Source: an uncultured Bacteroidia bacterium | Lineage (GTDB): Bacteria; Bacteroidota; Bacteroidia; Bacteroidales; UBA932 | Length of the DNA stretch: 64,000 bases | Assembly: GCA_902778105.1 (NCBI GenBank) | Contig: CACYWN010000002.1 | Coordinates: 38,922-102,921 of the forward strand | Direction of reading: 5' to 3' | Shown here: positions 1 through 8,985 of the stretch, piece after piece | Layout of the letters: each line of letters begins with the position of its first letter | Position numbering within the stretch: the first letter of the stretch is position 1 | Program-made: the position numbers and the translations under genes | Notes under the pieces: model-generated | The model's input: only the letters and a program-made list of their open reading frames with translations | Told to the model about the DNA's origin: nothing | The model's database searches: none

Positions 1-1
1 A

Positions 2-1957
2 TTACTGCGGGTCCGGCCTGGCGGCGTCCAGCCCGTAACGGCGGATGAGGGAGGCGATTTCCGGGTCCAGGTTGCCCCGGTGCACGAACGTCGGATTCAT
101 CCGGCAGGCCTTCAGATAGCTCTCAACGGCACTGCGGTCGTCGCCCCGCCGGCTATGGAGGATGGCAAGCAGGTACAGGACCTTGTCACTCCGCTCCAGG
201 GACTCCAGGATAGCCAGGGCGGAGGCATTGTAATCCAGTGCGCAATAGGCAACCGCGGTATTATAATCCTTGTACGGCCGCAGCAGCGTGACGGCCCGTT
301 CATATTCCCGGTCGCGGAGCGCCTGCAACCCCTGCATGTAGATGCTGTCCACGACGGTCGTGTGGAGGGTGTCCTTCTGCATTCCCTTCCGGTGCAGATG
401 GAAATCGAACCGGACGGTCCTGAGCCGGGGGTAGAGGTTTTCGCGGATATGCCGATAGGAGGGAAGGGCCTGGAGCCGGTGCTCCCGTTCATCCGGATCC
501 GGAAGGGCGGCGAGAAGCGTATACTCGTCCCGGTCTTTCCCGCTGATGGTTCCGTCACTATGGACCAAGGCGTCGAGCATCGTCCAGTTCTCCGGGTTGT
601 TGCGGGATAGGAACCGGATTTGCTCCGGGGCGTTTTCCCGGTAAGTCTCGTCCAGGCCGATGTGGAATCCGGTCCGCCGGACCGAGTCCCGGTAATGACG
701 GAGAAAGCGGTCAAAGAAGATGGAAACGCTCTCTGAACGCCTGAGGGAAAGCTTCCGGTTGCTTTCGTAAGTTCCTTCCGGAGAGCAAGAAGCGGTAACG
801 ATAATGGAATCAATCCCGAATTCCCGGTTGTCTGCCAGGCTCCGCAGGTTTCCTTCGATGCGGGCGATTTCCTCCCGGTTGTTTCCCAGTTCTTCCCGGA
901 TGTCCGCCTGCCCCAGGTCGAAGTCGATGTAACAGGCCGTATGGGCCTGGACCCGGCGCTCGATCACCTGTGTCCTGTACCGGACGGCGTCGTCGCTGAG
1001 GCCGCTGATGGAACTGATGTAGAAGGTCAGCGGATCGGTCCGGGGTACCCGGTAAAGTGCCCGGTCTTCCTCGTAGATCTCACCGGACAGCCGGATGTCT
1101 GCTTTCCGGAGACGGGGCTGGACCCGGATGGACTGCACATAGTCGTAGATGATATCGCCGTTGGGAGAGGCGATGATCGTGTCCAGGCGGAGCCCTTCCG
1201 TCACGATGGGAGCCTTGACGTACTTGCGGAACATCTCGTCCTTCCGTTCCACCTTGCGCCGGTTTCTCCGGACGACCAGCCCGTTGGTATAGTGCTGGAC
1301 CGCTTGTCTTTCCGAGACGCCGTAATGGGACAGGAAATCCTCGTCCGCCACCGTGGTGCTGTCGGTTTTGTAACGGTAGATTTCCGGCAGGTTCCTGCGA
1401 AGGAACACCTCCAGTTGGTAACGGTCGACGAAGTAGGTGGAATCCGCGACGATGGAGTCGAGGAAACGGCGGTATTGCTCGTACCCCTTGAGTTGCGCTT
1501 TCCGGTAGTCCGCTCCGGTAATGAGGACCGGATCCAGCCGCAAACTGTCCTCCAGGACGAAAAGGTCGGGATAGAAACGGAGCTGCCATTTCCGGTCCTG
1601 CATCGACTCCGGAACCACGATCTGGAAGTTCAGGTCCACCCGTCCGCCCCTTTCCGCGACGTTCCGGAAGCGGGCGGTTACCTTGGCGGGCGAAAGAACG
1701 TCGGTGGCGACCATCTCCCCGTTCTCATCCTTGACGGCCCGCATGATCAGGATCTCTTTCCCCTCCGGATCCTCCACAACCATTGTATCTCGCCTAAGTT
1801 CCTGCTCCATCGGGATTTCCGGAAGCTCCCGGTCATCGGCCAGGACGACCTGGGCGCCCAGGGACTGCCGCCGGATCCGGTCCAGCTTGACCTGGGAGCC
1901 GCATCCGGACAGCAGCAGGGCGAGGCAGATGCCGCCGATGATGCTCCTTCCTTCCAT
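2..1957 (-). CDS. OmpA-like domain lipoprotein
   Basis: The protein is 651 residues long. Its signal sequence ends in a lipobox (LLLSGC, Cys19), so it is probably an outer-membrane lipoprotein. Around residues 350-430 lies an OmpA-like segment: IDFDLGQADIREEL, then a hydrophobic strand IIVTASCSPEGT, then NRKLSLRRSESV. This is the layout of peptidoglycan-binding OmpA C-terminal domains. The last ~90 residues (ALRDREYERAVTLL, then YLLAILHSRRGD) look like TPR helices. The ATG at 1957 overlaps the ssb stop as TGATG, suggesting translational coupling; a GTG one codon earlier is also possible. The middle part matches nothing I recognise. The OmpA-like role is inferred from motif pattern. Confidence 0.7.
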   Translation of the reverse strand: MEGRSIIGGICLALLLSGCGSQVKLDRIRRQSLGAQVVLADDRELPEIPMEQELRRDTMVVEDPEGKEILIMRAVKDENGEMVATDVLSPAKVTARFRNVAERGGRVDLNFQIVVPESMQDRKWQLRFYPDLFVLEDSLRLDPVLITGADYRKAQLKGYEQYRRFLDSIVADSTYFVDRYQLEVFLRRNLPEIYRYKTDSTTVADEDFLSHYGVSERQAVQHYTNGLVVRRNRRKVERKDEMFRKYVKAPIVTEGLRLDTIIASPNGDIIYDYVQSIRVQPRLRKADIRLSGEIYEEDRALYRVPRTDPLTFYISSISGLSDDAVRYRTQVIERRVQAHTACYIDFDLGQADIREELGNNREEIARIEGNLRSLADNREFGIDSIIVTASCSPEGTYESNRKLSLRRSESVSIFFDRFLRHYRDSVRRTGFHIGLDETYRENAPEQIRFLSRNNPENWTMLDALVHSDGTISGKDRDEYTLLAALPDPDEREHRLQALPSYRHIRENLYPRLRTVRFDFHLHRKGMQKDTLHTTVVDSIYMQGLQALRDREYERAVTLLRPYKDYNTAVAYCALDYNASALAILESLERSDKVLYLLAILHSRRGDDRSAVESYLKACRMNPTFVHRGNLDPEIASLIRRYGLDAARPDPQ

Positions 1958-2313
1958 CACCGGTACATTTGGGGTTGGATCGGATCATCGTCGGGCGGAA
2001 GGATGGAGACGCGCCGGGCAAAGACTTCCCAGCCGCTCCTTTCGGTCCCGTCGGCCATCGTATACTTGAAGGTGCGGACCCGGCCGTTGACCTGGACGAT
2101 GGTCCCGCGGACGATCTGCCGCAGGTCGGGCATGTTCTTTCCCTCCCAGGCCGTGATGTTGAACCAGGTGGTGTCTACGACGGGATTGCCGTCGCGGTCC
2201 TTGTAAGCGTAATCGGTGGCAAGGGAGAACCGGCACACTTGCGATTCCCCGATCCGGTTGTAGGAGGCGTTTCCTACGATGCCACGGAGTTCGATTCGGT
2301 TGATGAATTCCAT
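1957..2313 (-). CDS. ssb: single-stranded DNA-binding protein
   Basis: This 118-residue OB-fold protein would bind ssDNA during replication, repair and recombination. It shows the SSB signature: start MEFINRIELRGIVG, then DTTWFNITAWEGKN, then VNGRVRTFKYTMADGTER. I chose the ATG at 2313 because the SSB fold begins there; the frame is open upstream to 2379 with no SSB-like sequence. The C-terminus (DDDPIQPQMYR) lacks the usual acidic DDDIPF tail that recruits partner proteins, so this is a short SSB form. It is upstream of, and overlaps, the OmpA-like lipoprotein gene. A truncated paralogue lies at 50114-50359. Confidence 0.9.
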   Translation of the reverse strand: MEFINRIELRGIVGNASYNRIGESQVCRFSLATDYAYKDRDGNPVVDTTWFNITAWEGKNMPDLRQIVRGTIVQVNGRVRTFKYTMADGTERSGWEVFARRVSILPPDDDPIQPQMYR

Positions 2314-2609
2314 TTCTGATGTCTTTTTCGGGTTGAACTGACTGCCGCTCCCGGCGCGCCCGAGAGAGCGGCTGGACAAAGTAAATGGAAAAACGGCCCG
2401 CCTTCTCCCGCGGGGAGAGACCGGTCCTCATCTTTTGCTGTTTCTTGTCCGGATTATCTGTTTTCTGCCCTTCTGCCCCGTCCGGAATCCTGCCTGTAAG
2501 AATGAATCTTGTCCTCCATTCTGCAGGTTGTTTCACGGAAACGTTAAAAACCGTGCTTTTTTTCTTGCGATCCTTGTCCATCCGGGTGAAAACCGCCATC
2601 TTCGGTCGT
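2314..2609. other. intergenic region, ssb / zinc-ribbon gene
   Basis: This spacer separates two divergent genes. A TTACTTTG sequence on the minus strand (2376-2383) is one base off the Bacteroidetes -7 box and could serve ssb. I see no other gene or structure here. An open frame on the plus strand (2385 onward) looks like an accident of composition. Confidence 0.4.
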
Positions 2610-2999
2610 ATGAAGTACTTGTTGGAAGACAGTGAACCCCGTTGCCTGGAATGCGGAGACCCGCTCCCGTACGGCCGCACCGACCGCAAATACTGCAGCG
2701 ACCGTTGCCGGAGCCGCTACCATAACCGGGAACACCTCCGCTGGCGCAGGCGCTTCGCCTGGGTGACCGGCATCCTGGAGCGCAACTACGAAATCCTGGA
2801 CCATCTGGTCCGGATGGGTGTGACCAGCATCTCCAAGACCGATCTTGCGCAGCTGGGCTACAACGGGGAATTCCTGACCGCCTGCCGCAAGACCGGTCAC
2901 CGGATGGTCTGCCACTGCTTCGACATCCGTTTCGAAGAAACCCCCTCCAAGTTCCAGAACCTTTCCCAGGAACCTTTTTCCGGAGAGGATGGGGTTTGA
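2610..2999 (+). CDS. small zinc-ribbon protein
   Basis: The protein has 129 residues. Its N-terminus has a CxxC...CxxxC zinc-ribbon pattern (CLECGDPLP, then KYCSDRCRSRYHN), found in small predicted nucleic-acid-binding proteins. The C-terminal ~80 residues look helical (ILERNYEILDHLVRMG). The frame is open from 2385, but the upstream part looks non-coding and the zinc ribbon starts right after the ATG at 2610. It is transcribed divergently from ssb and ends at the 21-bp hairpin at 3001-3056. The partner or target is unknown. Confidence 0.75.
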   Translation: MKYLLEDSEPRCLECGDPLPYGRTDRKYCSDRCRSRYHNREHLRWRRRFAWVTGILERNYEILDHLVRMGVTSISKTDLAQLGYNGEFLTACRKTGHRMVCHCFDIRFEETPSKFQNLSQEPFSGEDGV

Positions 3000-3000
3000 A

Positions 3001-3056
3001 GGAAGGACATAGGGTTCGGGCTCCGAAAAAAAGTCGCCCGAACCCTATGTCCTTCC
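3001..3056. terminator. perfect 21-bp hairpin between convergent genes
   Basis: Bases 3001-3021 and 3036-3056 are perfect inverted repeats of 21 bp around a 14-base loop rich in A. It sits between two convergent genes, so a bidirectional terminator is the simplest reading. There is no T-run after either arm, which is atypical; the A-run is inside the loop. Confidence 0.7.
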
Positions 3057-3077
3057 CTCAGAATAGAGGTTATTCTC

Positions 3078-4355
3078 TTAAGCGGCTTTCTGCTTCTGCG
3101 GGTCCTTGAAGAGGATCATGAAGAGGATGCCCACGACGAAGGCGTAGCCGGCGAAGATGTACCAGGCGGTGGGCCAGTTGGTGGGGGTGTTGAACACGTC
3201 GCAGGCGTCCACGACGGCGCCGGCGGCGAGGGTGCCGATGGTGGCGCCGAGGCCGTTGGTCATCAGCATGAACAGACCCTGGGCGCTGGAGCGGATGTCC
3301 GTGGTGGTGTTCTGTTCCACGTACAGGGAGCCGGAGATGTTGAAGAAGTCGAAGGCGACGCCGTAGACGATGCAGCTCAGGACGAAGAGGAGCACGCCCG
3401 GGAAGTCGGGCGATCCGAGACCGAAGAAGCCGAAACGGAACACCCAGGCGAACATGGCGATGAGCATCACTTTCTTGATGCCGAACTTCTTCATGCAGAA
3501 CGGGATCAGCAGGATGCACAGGGTTTCGGAAGCCTGGGAGATGGCGATCAGTGCGTTGGAGTTCTTCACGGCGAAGGTGTTCGCGAGGGACGGATCGGCC
3601 GCGAAGGAGCCGAGGAAGGTGTTCGCGTAGCCGTTCGTGATCTGGAGGGAGGCGCCCAGCAGCATCGAGAAGATGAAGAAGATCGCGAACTGGCGGTTCT
3701 TGAACAGGGAGAAGGCCTTGAGGCCGAAGGCTTCGGCGAAGGACTGCTCGCCGGCGGCCTTGTTCACCGGGCAGGCCGGCATCGTGAGGGCATAGCCGCA
3801 GAGGATGAGCGAAAGGATGCCCGAGGAGATCAGCTGGGTGTAGCTGTCCTGCATGGCCACGCCGCCGATGTGCACGAAGTTGGTGGCGAGCATGGAGCAG
3901 ATGAAGCCGACGGTGCCGAACACGCGGATGGGCGGGAAGTCCTTGACAGGATCCATCCCTTCCCTGGTCAGGGCGTTATAGGAAACCGAGTTCACCAGGG
4001 CGATGGTAGGCATGAAGAACGCCACGCTCAGGCTGTACAGGACGAACAGGGGGGTGAAGGCGACGGCGTCCCCGGCGCTCATGCAGTAGAAGCCGGCTCC
4101 GGCCATGAAGATGCCGGCAAGGCCGTGGCAGAGGGACAGGACCTTCTGCGCTTCCATCTTGCGGTCGGCCAGGATACCCATCAGGGTGGGCATGAAGATG
4201 GAGACGATGCCCTGCATCGCGAAGAACCATTTGATCTGGTTTCCGAGGCCGATGTTGCCGAGGTAGCGGCCGAGGGAAGTCAGGTAGGCGCCCCACACGG
4301 CGAACTCCAGGAAGTTCATCAGGACGAGCCTCAGGGTGATGGGTTTGATTTTCAT
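3078..4355 (-). CDS. nucleoside permease, NupG-type MFS transporter
   Basis: This 425-residue inner-membrane protein has about 12 hydrophobic segments. It matches the nucleoside:H+ symporter branch of the major facilitator superfamily. Signs are the start TLRLVLMNFLEFAVWGAYL, the segment FPPIRVFGTVGFI, and SSAQGLFMLMTNGLG in the C-terminal half. It should import nucleosides by proton symport; the exact substrate cannot be read from sequence. It is transcribed on its own, divergently from tgt, with a TACATTTG box at 4391-4398 on its strand. Confidence 0.85.
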   Translation of the reverse strand: MKIKPITLRLVLMNFLEFAVWGAYLTSLGRYLGNIGLGNQIKWFFAMQGIVSIFMPTLMGILADRKMEAQKVLSLCHGLAGIFMAGAGFYCMSAGDAVAFTPLFVLYSLSVAFFMPTIALVNSVSYNALTREGMDPVKDFPPIRVFGTVGFICSMLATNFVHIGGVAMQDSYTQLISSGILSLILCGYALTMPACPVNKAAGEQSFAEAFGLKAFSLFKNRQFAIFFIFSMLLGASLQITNGYANTFLGSFAADPSLANTFAVKNSNALIAISQASETLCILLIPFCMKKFGIKKVMLIAMFAWVFRFGFFGLGSPDFPGVLLFVLSCIVYGVAFDFFNISGSLYVEQNTTTDIRSSAQGLFMLMTNGLGATIGTLAAGAVVDACDVFNTPTNWPTAWYIFAGYAFVVGILFMILFKDPQKQKAA

Positions 4356-4390
4356 CGCACTTATGGTTTGGTTATTGTTTCAACATCACA

Positions 4391-4418
4391 CAAATGTACA
4401 AAAAAATCCGTAACTTTG
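4391..4418. promoter_or_regulatory. divergent -7 boxes, nucleoside permease / tgt
   Basis: On the minus strand 4391-4398 reads TACATTTG, facing the permease. On the plus strand 4411-4418 reads TAACTTTG, 19 bases before the tgt ATG. Both fit the Bacteroidetes -7 consensus TAnnTTTG. No clear -33 TTTG is visible for either. Confidence 0.6.
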
Positions 4419-4437
4419 ACGGATTAAAGGAAAATAG

Positions 4438-5580
4438 ATGTTCAATTATAAACTGACTGCCCAGGATCCCCAGTCCGCCGCCCGCGCGGGCGTGATCTCG
4501 ACCGACCACGGCGAGATCCGTACGCCCATTTTCATGCCGGTGGGGACGGTCGGATCCGTCAAAGGCGTCTATCACAGGGATTTGGAGGAGGATATCCGGG
4601 CGGAGATCATTCTCGGAAACACCTATCACCTCTACTTGCGTCCCGGACTGGACACCCTCCGCAAGGCCGGTGGCCTGCACCGGTTCGAGCATTGGGACCG
4701 GCCCATCCTGACCGACAGCGGCGGCTTCCAGGTCTTTTCCCTGGCCCCTATCCGGAAGCTGACGCCGGAAGGATGCCGTTTCGCCTCCCACATCGACGGT
4801 TCCCGGCATATCTTCACCCCGGAGAACAATGTGGAGACCCAGCGGATCATCGGCGCCGACATCGTGATGGCCCTCGACGAATGCTGCCCGGGGGATGCAG
4901 ACCTCCGCTATGCGGCCAAGTCGCTGAAACTCACCCAGGGCTGGCTGGAGCGCTTCGCCCGTCATTTCGACGAGACGGAACCCCTTTACGGCTACGGCCA
5001 GACCATGTTTCCCATCATCCAGGGCTGCGTGTATCCGGACCTGCGGCGGCAGGCGGTGGAGCATGCGCTCACCCTGGACAATGACAACCGCGGCGGCTAT
5101 GCCGTCGGCGGCCTGGCGGTAGGGGAGCCTACGGAGAAGATGTATGAGATGCTGGAGATCACCTGTCCGCTCCTCCCGGAGAACAAGCCCCGTTATCTGA
5201 TGGGCGTGGGTACCCCGGCGAACATCCTTGAGGGTATCGCCCGCGGCATCGACATGTTCGACTGCGTGATGCCCACCCGCAACGGACGGAACGGCATGCT
5301 CTTTACCTGGAACGGTATCATGAACATGCGCAACGCCAAATGGACCGACGACTTCACGGAACTGGACCCGGAAGGCACTTCCTTCGTCGACCACTATTAC
5401 ACCCGTGCCTATCTCCACCATCTGTTTATCGCAAAGGAAATGTTCGCTGCGATGGTGGCGTCGGAGCACAACCTGGCCTTTTACCTGGACCTTGTCCGGA
5501 CGGCCCGCCGCCATATCGAGGCGGGGGACTTCGCTGCCTGGAAGGATGCGACGGTCCGCAAGCTGATGCAACGCCTATGA
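4438..5580 (+). CDS. tgt: tRNA-guanine transglycosylase
   Basis: The enzyme (380 residues) exchanges guanine-34 for a queuine precursor in GUN-anticodon tRNAs. Family motifs are clear: TDSGGFQVFS near residue 93 (catalytic Asp), GGLAVGEP, and FDCVMPTRNGRNG near residue 275 (nucleophile Asp). Where many bacterial Tgt proteins carry a CxCxxC zinc site, this one reads DPEGTSFVDHYYTRAYL and has no cysteines. I believe this is shared with other Bacteroidetes Tgt proteins, but that needs an alignment. It is the first gene of tgt-lptF/G-dut-murF and overlaps the next gene by ATGA. Confidence 0.95.
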   Translation: MFNYKLTAQDPQSAARAGVISTDHGEIRTPIFMPVGTVGSVKGVYHRDLEEDIRAEIILGNTYHLYLRPGLDTLRKAGGLHRFEHWDRPILTDSGGFQVFSLAPIRKLTPEGCRFASHIDGSRHIFTPENNVETQRIIGADIVMALDECCPGDADLRYAAKSLKLTQGWLERFARHFDETEPLYGYGQTMFPIIQGCVYPDLRRQAVEHALTLDNDNRGGYAVGGLAVGEPTEKMYEMLEITCPLLPENKPRYLMGVGTPANILEGIARGIDMFDCVMPTRNGRNGMLFTWNGIMNMRNAKWTDDFTELDPEGTSFVDHYYTRAYLHHLFIAKEMFAAMVASEHNLAFYLDLVRTARRHIEAGDFAAWKDATVRKLMQRL

Positions 5581-6665
5581 TCGGAGTCAAGAAACTCGAC
5601 TGGTATATCATCGGGAAGTTCATGGGGTCCTTCTTCGTGGCCCTGGCGCTTCTGACGGTCATCGTGATCATCTTCGACGTGAGCGAGAAGATCGACGATT
5701 TCGTCCAGAAGGAGGCGCCCCTCAAGGCCATCATCGTGGACTATTACCTGAACTTCATCCCGTACTTCATGAACATGTACAGCCCGATGGTCGTTTTCCT
5801 GACGGTCATCCTGTTCACGTCCAAGATGGCGCAGAATTCCGAGATCGTCGCGATCCTGTCGTGCGGCGTGAGTTTTCACCGGATGATGGTCCCGTACCTC
5901 GTTTCGGCGGCCCTGGTCGCCCTCCTGTCCCTCGGACTGGGTCTGTGGGTAATCCCGCGGGCGAACGTGACCCGGGTGGCCTTCGAGCAGAAGTACAACC
6001 CGCGCGCCAAGGTCAAGTTCGGTCACGACATGCATTACAAGCTGGAGGACAACAAGTACGTGTACATCGAGTCTTTCAGCGGCTGGAACAATACCGCCTA
6101 CAACTTCACCCTCGAGCAGATCTCCGACGAGCATCTGGTCTCGAAGCTCTCCGCCGAATCGGCCCAGTGGGACAGCCTGTCGGGGAAATGGAAGCTGAGG
6201 AACTGGTTCATCCGCGAGTACGGCGAAGGCCTGCAGGACCGGATCCGGACCGGGAAACAGCTGGATACGACCCTCAGCCTCACCATCGACGACTTCTATT
6301 ACAACGAATACACCATCGAGCGCCTGGACAAGAAACAGCTCGACCAGCTCATCGACACCCAGGTCGCCCGCGGTGACGCGACGGTGATGAACGCCCAGAT
6401 GGAGAAGCACCGGCGCTACTCGATGCCCCTGTCGGCCATCATCCTCACGGTCATCGGTGTCGCCCTGTGCTCCAAGAAGAAGCGGGGCGGCATGGGATGG
6501 AATATCGCCATGGGCCTTGCCCTCGGCTTCTCGTACGTCCTTTTCGAGCAGTTCAGCAAGATGTTCGTCGTCACGGGAACCTTGCCGGCCGGCATCGCCA
6601 CTTGGATCCCGAACATCCTGTATGCGATCATCGCGGCCACCCTGTATGCCCTTGCCCCCAAGTAA
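5577..6665 (+). CDS. LptF/LptG family LPS export permease
   Basis: This 362-residue protein belongs to the YjgP/YjgQ family. These are inner-membrane subunits of the ABC complex that moves lipopolysaccharide to the outer membrane. It starts [20 protein letters not shown], has three N-terminal membrane segments, a periplasmic domain of about 180 residues (100-285), and three C-terminal membrane segments. The ATG at 5577 overlaps the tgt stop, and the reading frame upstream of it is tgt in another frame. The sequence does not decide between LptF and LptG. Confidence 0.9.
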   Translation: MIGVKKLDWYIIGKFMGSFFVALALLTVIVIIFDVSEKIDDFVQKEAPLKAIIVDYYLNFIPYFMNMYSPMVVFLTVILFTSKMAQNSEIVAILSCGVSFHRMMVPYLVSAALVALLSLGLGLWVIPRANVTRVAFEQKYNPRAKVKFGHDMHYKLEDNKYVYIESFSGWNNTAYNFTLEQISDEHLVSKLSAESAQWDSLSGKWKLRNWFIREYGEGLQDRIRTGKQLDTTLSLTIDDFYYNEYTIERLDKKQLDQLIDTQVARGDATVMNAQMEKHRRYSMPLSAIILTVIGVALCSKKKRGGMGWNIAMGLALGFSYVLFEQFSKMFVVTGTLPAGIATWIPNILYAIIAATLYALAPK

Positions 6666-6666
6666 C

Positions 6667-7098
6667 ATGAAAGTGAAGATTGTCAACAAGTCCGGCCAGC
6701 CTCTGCCGGCCTATGCCACCGCGCTTTCCGCCGGAATGGACCTCCGGGCCGACCTGGAAGCCCCCGTCATCCTGGAACCCCTCGAACGGATCCTGGTGCC
6801 GACAGGCCTTTCCATCGCCCTTCCGGCCGGATTCGAGGCGCAGGTGCGCCCCCGCAGCGGCCTCGCCGCCAAGCACGGCGTCACCGTGCTCAACACCCCC
6901 GGCACCATCGACGCCGACTACCGGGGCGAAATCAAGGTCATCCTCGTGAACCTGTCCCATACCCCTTTCACCATCGCTCCCGGCGAGCGGATCGCCCAGC
7001 TGGTCGTCGCGCGTCATGAACGGGTGGAATGGGAGGAAGCGGAATCCCTGGACGAAACGGCCCGCGGTGAGGGCGGATTCGGAAGTACTGGAAGATAA
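6667..7098 (+). CDS. dut: dUTP diphosphatase
   Basis: The protein (143 residues) hydrolyses dUTP to dUMP, keeping uracil out of DNA and feeding dTMP synthesis. All five trimeric dUTPase motifs are present in order: [37 protein letters not shown], and the C-terminal [10 protein letters not shown]. Length is normal. It begins one base after the lptF/G stop, so it is in the same operon. Confidence 0.97.
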   Translation: MKVKIVNKSGQPLPAYATALSAGMDLRADLEAPVILEPLERILVPTGLSIALPAGFEAQVRPRSGLAAKHGVTVLNTPGTIDADYRGEIKVILVNLSHTPFTIAPGERIAQLVVARHERVEWEEAESLDETARGEGGFGSTGR

Positions 7099-7102
7099 TA
7101 CT

Positions 7103-8398
7103 ATGGAAATCAACGAACTGTATGCTCTTTTCCTGGCCTCCAAGGGGGTGAACACGGATACCCGTACCCTGGAACCGGGACAGATCTTCGTCGCCCTCCA
7201 AGGGGAAACTTTCGACGGAAACACCTATGCCCTGAAAGCGCTGGAGAGCGGCGCGACGTATGCTGTCGTCAATGAGTACGTGGAGGGCGAAGATCCCCGC
7301 CTGATCAAGGTACCGGACACCCTTCGCACCCTGAAGGAACTGGCCGCTTACCATCGGCGTCAGCTGGACATTCCCGTCATCGGCCTGACCGGTACCAACG
7401 GGAAGACGACCACGAAGGAACTCATCCGCGAGGTCCTGTCCACCCATTATCGGGTCGCTGCGACCAAAGGCAACCTGAACAATGACATCGGCGTTCCCCT
7501 GACGGTCCTTTCCATCGGTCCCGATGCGGAAATCGCCGTCGTGGAAATGGGTGCCAGCCATCCGGACGACATCGCTGCCTTGACCTGGGTGAGCCAGCCC
7601 GACTACGGCCTCATCACCAATGTGGGCAAGGCCCATCTGCTCGGGTTCGGCAGCTTTGAAGGGGTCAAGAAGGCCAAAGGGCAATTGTACGACTGGCTGT
7701 CGGAGCACGACGGACAGGCCTTTGTCAATGTGGACGACGAGAACCTGTACGGCATGGCCGTCTCCCGGCCGTTGTCCATCATCCCGTACGGGGTGGCCGG
7801 CGAGGACGCAGTCATCCTGCCCACATCGGCCGACCAGCCTTATCTGCGGATGGAAATCGGTGGACAAGAGCTTGATACACACCTTGTCGGGGCTTACAAT
7901 TCCGCCAACGTGATGGGCGCTCTCGCCGTCGGCCGCCAGTTCGGCATCTCCCTGGAAGAGGGGATGGCCGCCATCGCCGCCTATGTGCCCTCCAACAACC
8001 GCTCGCAGATGACCCGGACGGAGCGCAATGTCGTCATCGAGGATGCCTATAATGCCAATCCCTCGTCGATGGCCGCCGCCCTGGACAATTTCGCCGCCCT
8101 GGCGGATCCGTGCAAGATCGTCATGCTGGGCGATATGCGCGAGCTGGGGGAGGATTCCGTGCAGGAGCATATCGGCATCGTGAAGAAACTGGATACCTGC
8201 GGCTTGACCCATGCCTGCCTGGTAGGGGAGGAATTCCGGAAAGCACTGCAGGAAGCCGGCACGCCTGCCTATGTCAAGTGGTTCGCCACGTCAGACGATC
8301 TGGCCGCAGCGTTGGCCGAACGTCCCTTGACGGGTGCGACAGTCCTCGTCAAAGGCTCCAACAGCATGCGGATGGGGAAAGTCCTTCCTACGCTTTAG
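7103..8398 (+). CDS. murF: UDP-N-acetylmuramoyl-tripeptide--D-Ala-D-Ala ligase
   Basis: MurF adds D-Ala-D-Ala to the UDP-MurNAc tripeptide, the last cytoplasmic step in building the peptidoglycan precursor. The 431-residue protein has an N-terminal domain with NTDTRTLEPGQIFVALQG. A central ATPase domain follows with P-loop GLTGTNGKTTTKE, plus GNLNNDIGVPLT, EMGASHPDDI and NVGKAHLLGFGS. The C-terminal domain contains EDAYNANPSSM and GDMRELGEDS. It is the last gene of the tgt operon and overlaps the convergent PAP2 gene by 11 bases. Confidence 0.96.
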   Translation: MEINELYALFLASKGVNTDTRTLEPGQIFVALQGETFDGNTYALKALESGATYAVVNEYVEGEDPRLIKVPDTLRTLKELAAYHRRQLDIPVIGLTGTNGKTTTKELIREVLSTHYRVAATKGNLNNDIGVPLTVLSIGPDAEIAVVEMGASHPDDIAALTWVSQPDYGLITNVGKAHLLGFGSFEGVKKAKGQLYDWLSEHDGQAFVNVDDENLYGMAVSRPLSIIPYGVAGEDAVILPTSADQPYLRMEIGGQELDTHLVGAYNSANVMGALAVGRQFGISLEEGMAAIAAYVPSNNRSQMTRTERNVVIEDAYNANPSSMAAALDNFAALADPCKIVMLGDMRELGEDSVQEHIGIVKKLDTCGLTHACLVGEEFRKALQEAGTPAYVKWFATSDDLAAALAERPLTGATVLVKGSNSMRMGKVLPTL

Positions 8399-8984
8399 CC
8401 GGTTCCAGCCAGCGGCGGATGGCTCCGCGGCCCAGGGCTGCGGTGAACAGGCCCGCCGCAATCCCGAACAGGGTTCCCACCAGGATGTCTCCGAAATAGT
8501 GCGCCGCCATCATCACGCGGCTTACCGCGACCAGGAACGCCCAGAGGAAGGCGCCCCAGGTATAAACCTTATAATCATGTGAGGGATCGTTGAGCCGGAA
8601 TCCCAGGGAGGAGCAGACCGCGAATCCGAAGGCGTTGCTCGCGTGTCCGGAGAAGAAACCGAAGAAACTGTAGCGGGTCAGCGGCCAGTGGAGCCCGTGC
8701 TGGAGCATCCAGGTGGAATAGCATGGCCGCAGACGTCCGATACCGTCCTTGATATGGGAGGAGACCTGGTCGCACAGGATCACCGTCAGGATGCAGGTCA
8801 GGATGACCACCAGCCCTTTTTTCCACCCCAGGCGGTAGATCATCATCCCCATGATGGCTCCATAGGCCGGAAACCAGATCCGGATGTCCGAGAGGAACAT
8901 CCAGAACGGGTCCGTGAAGGCGGAATGGAAGCCGTTGAGCCAGAGGGTGATGTCCTGGTCTATGCCGATGAGCCTTTCCAGCAT
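8388..8984 (-). CDS. PAP2-family membrane phosphatase
   Basis: This 198-residue membrane protein carries the three phosphatase motifs: KDGIGRLRP, FSGHASNAF (PSGH type) and SRVMMAAHYFGD. Family members remove phosphate from lipids such as phosphatidate or undecaprenyl pyrophosphate. The nearby murF and the lipid phosphatase fold make a role in carrier-lipid recycling plausible but unproven. It starts one base after the obgE stop and is probably co-transcribed with it. Confidence 0.88.
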   Translation of the reverse strand: MLERLIGIDQDITLWLNGFHSAFTDPFWMFLSDIRIWFPAYGAIMGMMIYRLGWKKGLVVILTCILTVILCDQVSSHIKDGIGRLRPCYSTWMLQHGLHWPLTRYSFFGFFSGHASNAFGFAVCSSLGFRLNDPSHDYKVYTWGAFLWAFLVAVSRVMMAAHYFGDILVGTLFGIAAGLFTAALGRGAIRRWLEPAKA

Positions 8985-8985
8985 G

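Noticed and set aside
4356-4437. preQ1 riboswitch upstream of tgt
   Set aside because: The short leader shows only divergent -7 boxes and no H-type pseudoknot pattern.
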